DNA of 64,000 bases. It comes from Physella acuta. Lineage: Eukaryota; Mollusca; Gastropoda; Physidae. Below the pieces are notes generated by a model that saw only the letters and a program-made list of their open reading frames with translations, was not told the DNA's origin and did no database searches. The stretch lies in assembly GCF_028476545.1 (NCBI RefSeq), contig NW_026733965.1, positions 17,501 through 81,500 of the forward strand, read 5' to 3'. The first letter of the stretch is position 1. Each line of letters opens with the position of its first letter. The translations under genes and the position numbers were made by a program. This document shows positions 41,971 to 52,010 of the stretch, one piece after another.

Positions 41971-42099
41971 TAATGAGATGCGCTGTGTTGTTATTCCCCG
42001 TATCCCCAACATTCCCCCGACCCCCCCCCCCCCCCACATTCTCCCGCCGTATCGGGGCTAACAAATTGTTATCTTTGTGTGAGTGGTTGTTATCGGTAG

Positions 42100-42868
42100 A
42101 CAATCCCAACGTCCGGTTAGTTGCTAACCATTTTATTGCAACTTATTTTAGGTTTAACACGAATGTATTGTTAGTTGCTAACCATTTTATGACAAATTAT
42201 TTTAGGTTTAACACGAATGTATTGTTAGTTGTTAACCATTTTATGGCAACTTATTTTATGTTTAACACGAATGTATTGTTAGTTTCTAACCATTTTAGGG
42301 CAACTTATTTTAGGTTTAACACGAATGTATTGTTAGTTGCTAACCATTTTACGGCAACTTATTTTAGGTTTAACACGAATGTATTGTTAGTGGCTAACCA
42401 TTTTATGGCAACTTATTTTAGGTTTAACACGAATGTATTGTAAGTGGCTAACCATTTTATTGCAACTTATTTTAGGTTTAACACGAATGTATTGTTAGTT
42501 GCTAACCATTTTATGGCAAATTATTTTAGGTTTAACACGAACGAATTGTTAGTGGCTAACTATTTTATGGCAACTTATTTTAGGTTTAACACGAATGTAT
42601 TGTTAGTGGCTAACTATTTTATGGCAAATTATTTTAGGTTTAACACGAATGTATTGTTAGTTGCTAACCATTTTATGGCAACTTATTTTAGGTTTAACAC
42701 GAATGTATTGTTAGTTGCTAACCATTTTATGGCAACTTATTTTAGGTTTAACACGAATGTATTGTTAGTTGCTAACCATTTTATGGCAATTTATTTTAGG
42801 TTTAACACGAATGTATTGTTAGCGGCTAACCATTTTTTTCGGTTTAGCTGGTTATTTTAGGTTTAGCG
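42100..42868. repeat. 54-bp minisatellite, about 14 copies
   Basis: Unit TTAGTTGCTAACCATTTTAT, GGCAACTTATTTTAGGTTTA, ACACGAATGTATTG. 54 is a multiple of three, so frames of 138-161 codons appear; not genes. Confidence 0.97.
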
Positions 42869-42891
42869 TGACAAAGCTAATCAGGTTCTGG

Positions 42892-43159
42892 CAGTGGCGT
42901 AGCCAGGATCGTCTCAAGGGGGGTTCCAATTTTTTCCCGGGGACAAACTTTTGATTTGCACCCCCCTCAAACTTTCGATTTGCACCCCCCCCCCCCCTCA
43001 AACTTTCGATTTGCACCCCCCGCCCTCAAACTTTCGATTTGCACCCCCCCCCCCTCAAACTTTCGATTTGCACCCCCCCCCCCTCATACTTTTTCTATAT
43101 ACCGAGGGGTCTAGGGGGGGGGGGGTTATAACCCCCTAACCCCCCTGCCTACGCCACTG
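42892..43159. mobile_element. hAT-type MITE, family A, with expanded internal module
   Basis: Ends CAGTGGCGTAGCCAGG and CCTACGCCACTG; exact 8-bp duplication GGTTCTGG. Holds five tandem CTCAAACTTTCGATTTGCAC modules. Confidence 0.96.
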
Positions 43160-43339
43160 GGTTCTGGTAGTGTAAAATGTCGATTACGTTCAAAATAATT
43201 TTGTTATGTTGACTAAATATCATCAATATAATCTAAATCTGCTTTCCGTGTGTTCATCATATATGATCTATTTTCTCTGTAAATAACGTAGTCTTCTCTC
43301 TGAGTTTTGCTCTATCCTATCTACTTTTTGTTGTTGACC

Positions 43340-43620
43340 GAATATAAGCTACTTTCTGTATAATAACTGTATTAAATCTACTTTCTGAGTGGGCCCTATA
43401 GCCAATCTACTTTCGGTGTGATAACCGTTTGTATCTACTTTTACTGTGTTGAATGTATCCAATCTACTTTCTGTGTGATAACCGTTTGTATCTACTTTTA
43501 CTGTGTTGAATGTATCCAATCTACTTTCTGAGTGATAACCGTTTGTACCTATTTTTACTGTGTTGAATTTATCCAATCTACTTTCTGTGTGATGATCGTA
43601 TCCAATCTACTTTCAGTATT
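43340..43620. repeat. Minisatellite, about 58-bp unit, 4-5 copies
   Basis: Unit CAATCTACTTTCTGTGTGAT, AACCGTTTGTATCTACTTTT, ACTGTGTTGAATGTATC. Confidence 0.9.
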
Positions 43621-43759
43621 GTTCAATACCTCACCTATATCCAGAAAATACTTTTTTTTCTCGATCTGAAGAACAAAAGACATTATTCTCCTCAATCGGA
43701 ACGAAGAGCTTCACCAGGTAAGCCAGTGTGGAAATAATATTCACATTCCATACGTTGGA

Positions 43760-43972
43760 CAGAGGCGCACCGGGTGACACCATTTAAGGGGGTGACACCA
43801 AGGCAAAAAAATAGCAAAATATATAGATAAAAATGATTATTAAGTGATTAATTCTAGTGTTAACTTAAATAGTCTTTTGAGAGGATGAAATCAAAAGTTT
43901 GAGGGGGGGGGTGCAAATCGAAAAATGGAACTTTGCCCCGGGAAGGGTCGCTATGTCTCTGGGGGTGACACC
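43760..43972. mobile_element. hAT-type MITE, family A, left part (split by LTR composite)
   Basis: Starts CAGAGGCGCACCGGGTGACA; ends GGGGGTGACACC where the LTR composite is inserted. Its right part resumes at 48733 (ACACCATTAAGTGCCGCAC). Confidence 0.9.
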
Positions 43973-44221
43973 TGTTACGTTCTGGGTTCATTTCAAATCA
44001 ACCACAACACTTCCTGTAGAACTTCACTCCTTTTATTCGTCTCAATGCATTCAAGCGTACCATAACAGCCCTCGCCCTAACCGCATTCGACCTTGGGATT
44101 CCAAGACATAAACACACAAGGGTAACTACACAGTAAGGTTAACTCCACTCACACAGGCACTCTCCCCTAGTTCTAGACTATTCTAACCTATTCTAAACTA
44201 ACCTACAACTGGCCCGTAACA
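43973..44221 (-). repeat. LTR, left (- orientation)
   Basis: On the + strand begins TGTTACGTTCTGGG and ends GGCCCGTAACA. Same length as, and apparently identical to, 46447-46695. Confidence 0.92.
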
Positions 44222-44539
44222 CTACCCCCCACCTAAGTATTTGTAGTAATAACTACAAATACTGACTAACAAATCCTAGCTAAATAAAAAAACACAAAGC
44301 CTTTCATACACATACACTAGTTCACAAGTTAAAAATATACATTCCGAAGAATGTATATGACAGATTGTATATACAATGAAATACATAATGACAATATACA
44401 GAACTGCTACAATTTCGAGCTAGCACAAATCATCCGTGTAACTAAAAAAAAAAAAAAAAAAAATCATACACACCCAGTTGCATCGTACCGAATCTAAGAA
44501 CTTTCCAGACCACAATTTTTTTGAGTCTACCCTGTGCGC

Positions 44540-45655
44540 TTTATGGCTACACTGGTTTACGACTCCTACTCATATCTCAACCATTCTACATCACAAAAAA
44601 AATTTGAGTCTACCCTGTGCGCTCTATGGCTACACTGGTTTACGACTCCTACCCATATCTCAACCATTCCACATCACAAAAAATTTGAGTCAACCTGCGC
44701 TCTATGGCTACACTGGTTTACGACTCCTACCCATATCTCAACCATTCCACATCACAAAAAATTTGAGTCAACCTGCGCTCTATGGCTACACTGGTTTACG
44801 ACTCCTACTCATATCTCAACCATTCTACATCACTAAAAAAATCAAATTGAGTCCACCCTGTGCGCTCTATGGCTACACTGGTTTACGACTCCTACCTATA
44901 TCTCAACCACTCTACATCACAAAAAATTTGAGTCAACCTGCGCTCTATGGCTACACTGGTTTATGACTCCTATTCATATCTCAACCATTCTACATCACTA
45001 AAAAAATCAAATTGAGTCTACCCTGTGCGCTCTATGGCTACACTGGTTTACGACTCCTACCTATATCTCAACCACTCTACATCACAAAAAATTTGAGTCA
45101 ACCTGCGCTCTATGGCTACACTGGTTTATGACTCCTATTCATATCTCAACCATTCTACATCACTAAAAATTTGAGTCTACCCTGTGCGCTCTATGGCTAC
45201 ACTGGTTTACGACTCCTACCTATATCTCAACCACTCTACATCACAAAAAATTTGAGTCAACCTGCGCTCTATGGCTACACTGGTTTATTACTCCTATTCA
45301 TATCTCAACCATTCTACATCACTAAAAATTTGAGTCTACCCTGTGCGCTCTATGGCTACACTGGTTTACGACTCCTACCTATATCTCAACCATTCTACCT
45401 CACAAAAAAAATTTGAGTCAACCTGCGCTCTATGGCTACACTGGTTTACGACTCCTACCCATATCTCAACCATTCTACATCACAAAAAAATTTGAGTCAA
45501 CCTGCGCTCTATGGCTACACTGGTTTATGACTCCTACCCATATCTCAACCATTCTACATCACACAACAAATTTGAGTCACCCTGCGCTCTATGGCTACAC
45601 TGGTTTATGACTCCTACCCATATCTCAACCATTCTACATCACAAGAATTTTGCAA
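44540..45655 (+). repeat. Tandem repeat, about 78-bp unit, left arm, about 14 copies
   Basis: Unit GCGCTCTATGGCTACACTGG, TTTACGACTCCTACCCATAT, CTCAACCATTCTACATCACA, then A-run and TTTGAGTC. Long frames are artefacts. Confidence 0.96.
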
Positions 45656-45729
45656 CTCACAGTCGATGTTGTTACATACTCTGTCAAACAGCTATAGCGT
45701 CGGGCTAACGGCATCCCCACAGCATCCAG

Positions 45730-46415
45730 CAAACGTCTATACAGCAACCGGCAAACATCAGGACAGCAACCGGCAAACATCAGGACAGCAACCGGCAAAC
45801 ATCAGGACAGCAACCGGCAAACATCAGGACAGCAACCGGCAAACATCAGGACAGCAACCGGCAAACATCAGGACAGCAACCGGCAAACATCAGGACAGCA
45901 ACCGGCAAACATCAGGACAGCAACCGGCAGACATCAGGACAGCAACCGGCAAACATCAGGACAGCAACCGGCAAACATCAGGACAGCAACCGGCAAACAT
46001 CAGGACAGCAACCGGCAAACATCAGGACAGCAACCGGCAAACATCAGGACAGCAACCGGCAAGCATCAAGACAGCAACCGGCAAACATCAGGACAGCAAC
46101 CGGCAAACATCAGGACAGCAACCGGCAAACATCAGGACAGCAACCGGCAAACATCAGGACAGCAACCGGCAAACATCAGGACAGCAACCGGCAAACATCA
46201 GGACAGCAACCGGCAAACATCAGGACAGCAACCGGCCAACATCAGGACAGCAACCGGCAAACATCAGGACAGCAACCGGCAAACATCAGGACAGCATCAG
46301 GCAAACGACAGGACAGCATCAGGCAAACGACAGGACAGCATCAGGCAAACGACAGGACAGCATCAGGCAAACATCAGGACAGCATCAGGCAAACGACAGG
46401 ACAGCATCAAGTTTA
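45730..46415 (+). repeat. 22-bp minisatellite, left arm, about 30 copies
   Basis: Unit CGGCAAACATCAGGACAGCA then AC. Three units make 66 bases, hence an open 300-codon frame that is not a gene. Confidence 0.97.
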
Positions 46416-46446
46416 TGCTTCTACTTGATTCATACTGGCCACCAGT

Positions 46447-46695
46447 TGTTACGTTCTGGGTTCATTTCAAATCAACCACAACACTTCCTGTAGAACTTCA
46501 CTCCTTTTATTCGTCTCAATGCATTCAAGCGTACCATAACAGCCCTCGCCCTAACCGCATTCGACCTTGGGATTCCAAGACATAAACACACAAGGGTAAC
46601 TACACAGTAAGGTTAACTCCACTCACACAGGCACTCTCCCCTAGTTCTAGACTATTCTAACCTATTCTAAACTAACCTACAACTGGCCCGTAACA
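46447..46695 (-). repeat. LTR, middle (- orientation)
   Basis: Ends TGTTACGTTCTGGG and GGCCCGTAACA, followed by the palindrome TTGTATATACAA at the junction with the right arm. No target duplication of its own. Confidence 0.92.
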
Positions 46696-46711
46696 CTTGT
46701 ATATACAATGA

Positions 46712-47520
46712 TGTTTGCCTGATGCTGTCCTGACGTTTGCGTGATGCCGTCCTCATGTTTGCCTGATGCCGTCCTGACGTTGCCTGGTGCCGTCCTGACA
46801 TATTCCTGGTGCCGTCCTGACGTTGCCTGGTGCCGTCCTGACGTTTGCCTGATGCCGTCTTGACGTTTGCCTGATGCTGTCCTGACGTTTTCCTGATGTT
46901 GTCCTGACGTTTGCCTGATGCTGTCCTGACGTTTGCCTGATGCTGTCCTGACGTTTGCCTGATGCTGTCCTGACGTTTGCCTGATGCTGTCCTGACGTTT
47001 GCCTGATGCTGTCCTGACGTTTGCCTGATGCTGTCCTGACGTTTGCCTGATGCTGTCCTGACGTTTGCCGGTTGCTGTCCTGACGTTTGCCTGATGCTGT
47101 CCTGACGTTTGCCTGATGCTGTCCTGACGTTTGCCGGTTGCTGCCCTGACGTTTGCCGGTTGCTGCCCTGACGTTTGCCGGTTGCTGCTCTGACGTTTGT
47201 CGGTTGCTGCCCTGAAGTTTGCCTGTTGCTGCCCTGACGTTTGCCGGATGCTGCCCTGACGTTTGCCGGTTGCTGTCCTGACGTTTGCCGGTTGCTGTCC
47301 TGACGTTTACCGGTTGCTGTCCTGACGTTTGCCGGTTACTGTCCTGATGTTTTCCAGTTGCTGTCTTGACGTTTTCGGGTTGCTGTCCTGACGTTTGCCG
47401 GTTGCTGTCCTGACGTTTGCCGGTTGCTGTCCTGACGTTTGCCGGTTGCTGCCCTGACGTTTGCCGGTTGCTGTCCTGACGTTTGCCGGTTGCTGTCCTG
47501 ACGTTTGCTGGATGCTGTGG
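46712..47520 (-). repeat. 22-bp minisatellite, right arm (inverted), about 36 copies
   Basis: Reverse complement of the left-arm unit with CAAACGTCAGG instead of CAAACATCAGG; two variant blocks (GATGCTGT and GGTTGCTGT). Confidence 0.97.
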
Positions 47521-47581
47521 GGATGCCGTCAGCCCGACGCTATAGCTGTTTGACAGAGTATGTAACAACATCGACTGTGAG

Positions 47582-48135
47582 TTGCAAATTTTTGTGATGT
47601 AGAATGTTTGAGATAGGTGCAGGAGTCATAAACCAGTGTAGCCATAGAGCGCAGGTTGACTCAAAATTTTTGTGATGTAGAATGTTTGAGATAGGTGCAG
47701 GAGTCATAAACCAGTGTAGCCATAGAGCGCAGGTTGACTCAAAATTTTTGTGATGTAGAATGTTTGAGATAGGTGCAGGAGTCATAAACCAGTGTAGCCA
47801 TAGAGCGCAGGTTGACTCAAAATTTTTGTGATGTAGAATGGTTGAGATATAGGTAGGAGTCGTAAACCAGTGTAGCCATAGAGCGCAGGTTGACTCAAAT
47901 TTTTTGTGATGTAGAATGGTTGAGATATAGGTAGGAGTCATAAACCAGTGTAGCCATAGAGCGCAGGTTGACTCAAATTTTTGTGATGTAGAATGGTTGA
48001 GATATGGGTAGGAGTCGTAAACCAGTGTAGCCATAGAGCGCAGGTTGACTCAAATTTTTTTGTGTGATGTAGAATGGGTGAGATATGGGTAGGAGTCATA
48101 AACCGGTGCAGCCAGAGAGCGCACAGGGTAGACTC
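47582..48135 (-). repeat. Tandem repeat, about 78-bp unit, right arm (inverted), about 7 copies
   Basis: Inverse of the left-arm array; fewer copies. Confidence 0.95.
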
Positions 48136-48431
48136 AAAAAAATTGTGGTCTGGAAAGTCCTTAGATTCGGTACGATGCAACTGGGTGTGTATGATTTTTT
48201 CTTTGTTTGTTAGTTACACGGATGATTTGTGCTAGCTCGAAATTGTAGCAGTTCTGTATGTTGTCATTATATATTTCATTGTATATACAATCTGTCATAT
48301 ACATTCTTCGGAATGTATATTTTTAACTTGTCTACTAGTGTATGTGTATGAAAGACTGTGTTTTTTTATTTAGCTAGGATTTGTTAGTCAGTATTTGTAG
48401 TTATTACTACAAATACTTAGGTGGGGGGTAG

Positions 48432-48732
48432 TGTTACGGGCCAGTTGTAGGTTAGTTTAGAATAGGTTAGAATAGTCTAGAACTAGGGGAGAGTGCCTGT
48501 GTGAGTGGAGTTCACCTTACTGTGTAGTTACCCTTGTGTGTTTATGTCTTGTGGTCCCAAGGTCGAATGCGGGTATAAAAGGGCGAGTGAACGATTGTGG
48601 GGGGCAGTCAGCGGGTTAGTAGCGGTTAGGACGAGGGCTGTTATGGTACGCTTGAATGCATTGAGACAAATAAAAGGAGTGAAGTTATACACGAAGCGTT
48701 GTTGATGATTTGAAACGAGCCAGAACGTAACA
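48432..48732 (+). repeat. LTR, right (+ orientation), with TATA box
   Basis: TGTTACGGGCC ... CCAGAACGTAACA. Contains GGGTATAAAAGGG near 48572 and AATAAAAGG near 48669, absent (TATA segment) from the other two LTRs by a gap of about 50 bases. Lies about 590 bases upstream of, and in the same direction as, the Ig-domain gene. Confidence 0.9.
48565..48590 (+). promoter_or_regulatory. TATA box of the right LTR
   Basis: GGGTATAAAAGGGCGAG within the LTR, correctly placed before a G-rich start region; family-typical Pol II promoter. Activity unknown. Confidence 0.55.
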
Positions 48733-49321
48733 ACACCATTAAGTGCCGCACACTGACGTTGGTAATTATGTCGGTTAAAGCAAAAAAAAATTCTGTGTTA
48801 AGCCCCGGATGTAAGGTATAACTAAAAGGTCAATTATAGTAATAGTTCATTAAAATGTATGGTTTTTTTTATTGAGCTCTAAAAATAGATCACCCTTGGT
48901 TACGTTTTTTTTTTTTAATATTTTTTTAATATTTTGTTTAAAAAAAGAGGGGTATGGTATTCTTTAAAAAAAATAAACTGTAAGAAAATATGTCAAATTT
49001 AGATGCTAACGTATAATGACATTCTGTTTAAAAGAATAACTGGCTATCAGTCTAATCGGAGTTGTTGACACAAATTGGACCAAACACCACAACACAGGAC
49101 AAACGGCATGTGTTTTTCAAAATGGCGGCATAACCTCGATTATTACTGAAGTTTATTTACTTTTTGTTTTATATTATACATAATTTCATAACTAAAATTG
49201 TAAGAAGATGTGAAATAATTAATTTCAAAAGAATACATTTGATCTGGATTTTTATAACTGTGATCACATCGTACAATTTTGAATCAATGTGTGAACTTAT
49301 AAGATTAACAAGATCAAAACA
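48733..49321. other. Upstream region of the Ig-domain gene
   Basis: Begins with the truncated right part of a family A MITE (to about 48752), then AT-rich DNA. Presumably holds promoter and 5' leader of the gene; no clear core element. Confidence 0.45.
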
Positions 49322-49379
49322 ATGGCGTCAGCGTCACTATCATTCTTCTACTGGACTCTTGTGTGTATCGTGTACTGCG
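49322..49379 (+). CDS. Ig-domain gene, coding exon 1 (signal peptide)
   Basis: ATGGCGTCAGCGTCACTATC opens 19 codons of hydrophobic leader ending TACTGCG|GTAAGT in phase 1. The single G plus TG of the next exon makes Val, giving a clean signal sequence ending VSA. The exon end and donor are repeated once about 78 bases downstream. Confidence 0.85.
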
Positions 49380-51922
49380 GTAAGTATCGACATCATTATT
49401 AGTATCGTCCGTGTCCATATCATTCCTCTACTACACTGTTGTATGTATTGTGTACTGCGGTAAGTATCGACACCATCCTTAGTATCCTTTCTTTCTATCC
49501 AAACTATGTAGGGATTGTGGTCTGCGATTTAATTTTTAAATCTTAGTGGTGTTTCATTAACCATTCACTACATTCCCTTTTTATCCAAGACGTATTCTAA
49601 TGAATTACATAAGCGCTAAGTAAATTCGTTTTTATCGGACGTTAGAGCATACGACTACTAACTCGAAAGTACCGAGTTCAGATCCAGGCTTGAGTCTGTA
49701 GTCCCTGAGTCCACTCAGCTCTGATGAGTACCCTGATTGACGTTAGAGAAAGTAAATGCGGCTGGGCATAGTGCGGTCCACACTATCCCTTCATATGCCG
49801 AGGTAACTGAAACAGGTGAACTCTACACCACTTGTCGCATGGACTCTCAAGTTCGAAAATAAGCTTTACTTTATTACTACTAAATAAAATCAAACCCTTT
49901 TCTGTCAAAACTATTTTTTTTAAATATAAAGCTAGATTTAAAAAATTTCCTGCACGATTTTACTTGTAGTCCCATCCTATCCTATATACTGTTATTTAAA
50001 AATATAGGAGACCGTTTAGAGGGAGATCAATCCCGCTTCATTAAAATTGAATAGAATCAAGTTAAAATAAAGCGGGAGTGATCTCCCCTATATTTTCTCG
50101 AATATTCTTAGATAACGCTAATGCTGATGGCAACTTAGTGCAGTCGGGATATACTTTGTAAAAAAAAAAATCAGATACTTCAATTGTTTAAATTGAATCG
50201 ATTCTGGTAGAAAAAAAGAATTGCGCACATGAACATCAAACACTGTGTGTATAATAGTGCGGAACAATAGTACTTTATAAAGAAAGACAGAGGAATAAAG
50301 TTAAAAATAAATTCATAAGCGTTTTTGACAAATCGGAAATAGGGTAGAATACCACTTCCGGTGTGGTCTAGCTGTAGAGAGCTGGACTGCTAGCCCGTAA
50401 GTCTCGAGTTCGAATCCGGGTTCAAGTCTGTAGACCGTCCCTGAGTCCACCCATCTCTGATGGGTACCTAACTCACGTTATGGAGAGTAAAGGCGGCTGG
50501 GCATAGTGCTGACCACACTATCTCTTCATATGCCGAGGTCACAGAAACAAGTGAACTCTACTTCACTTCCCCCATAGACTGTCAGGTTTGAAAGGGAAAC
50601 TTTACTTTTTTTACCACTTCCGGTCACCGGAAATTACTCTAATTTGGATAGAAAACAGAAAATTAAATCTTCTACAAATGTGTGAAATGTCTTGGGAAAT
50701 CGAAAGTAGAATACGTTCCACCAGCCGACCACACACGGTCATGTCGGGCACTGTCGCAGTTGCGAAGAGCACGGATCCTAGCCTCACATAGAGGCTTCAC
50801 CGATACTAGCTTCTGGTGTATTCCTAACCGTGGTGGGCCTAGGCTTTCTTCCCCTCCAGTGCAGCGCACTACCCGCCCTGGGAGTTGTTTCCTTGCCCGT
50901 CCGCGCCCCAAACACTAGGGCGTGGTGTCACGGTACGGGGTCCTGGCGTCCATGGGCGCCTAAAAGTCGCAGAGCTGCAATGCTTTGTACTTCCTATTAA
51001 AGTGTCTATCCTGAATTGAAAGATTCGACGTCATGGTGAATATCACTAAGAAACTAAACGTGTTAAATTTACAACAGCAAGGAAAATGAAAACCCAGTTT
51101 ATGCCTTGCTTGAAGAAGTGGATTGTTTCGTAAAGACACGGGGAGAAATAAAATACTTAATTTTAAAAAATCTGAAAACAAAAGACGTGGTGAAACTAAT
51201 GCTACTATTAACCTATGAAACACTTCAGCATTACTATAAACAAAATGAAGGATGTTTTCACTGAGAGATTTGAGCAATTCAAAAAATGCAAGTACTTTGA
51301 CGTTAATAGTAGATCCTCTCAACACAAAAAAATTAGATCAACATTAAGTTTTTGGGATTGAGGCTGGCTCGCTTCACATGAAAATGCTAGATTTGAAAAA
51401 AAAAACACTTCTGGAGCGGTATATTCACAGAACTCAAGAGCAAGTTGGAGGTTAAGAAAAGCATGCAAGTTACACTTTACAAGTACACGGCTCTAAAAAA
51501 AAAAGGCCGCGAGTTGAGGCACTCATATGTGACACATTGATCAAATTTCCAGAATGCTACAGTAAGGTGAAGAAGTTGACATCTGGAGTGCTGACGACCT
51601 TTAAGTCAACATATTCTTGCTAACAAGAGTTCTCTTACATTAATATAATAAAAAGTTTAAGTGAGAAGTCAACTAACAAACAAAAACTAGAGGCGTGCTT
51701 GAAACTGAAAACAACAAATGTTGATGCAGATTTCAACAAACTTTCAAACGACACACAAAGTCAATGCTCCTATTGATATAACTAATGTAAATATTCAATG
51801 ATTATAGCTATATTATTTGATTTCTAATTTTACTATTCTAGCAGAGCCAGCTAAAATATTTTAATATGTTTTGTGCGAAACATCTGTGTTTTTATATGAA
51901 TAAATATTATTTTGATATTTAA

Positions 51923-52010
<88 letters not shown>

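Larger units (their letters stand above)
43973..48732. mobile_element. Composite non-autonomous LTR element with inverted arms (TRIM/LARD-like)
   Basis: Parts: LTR (-) 43973-44221, internal 44222-46446, LTR (-) 46447-46695, internal (inverted) 46696-48431, LTR (+) 48432-48732. The first two LTRs are 249 bp and look identical; the third is 301 bp and diverged. Polypurine tract AGGTGGGGGGTAG precedes the + LTR and its mirror follows the left one. A 5-bp duplication ACACC flanks the whole. The internal parts are tandem repeats; no coding capacity was seen. It looks structurally rearranged and recent. Confidence 0.85.

Noticed and set aside
45730-46415. CRISPR-like regular array
   Set aside because: Units are directly contiguous with no unique spacers, and the DNA is eukaryotic.
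45591-47571. 272-300 codon Gln/Thr/Arg-rich frames
   Set aside because: Generated by the 22-bp minisatellite (three units make 66 bases) inside the LTR composite.
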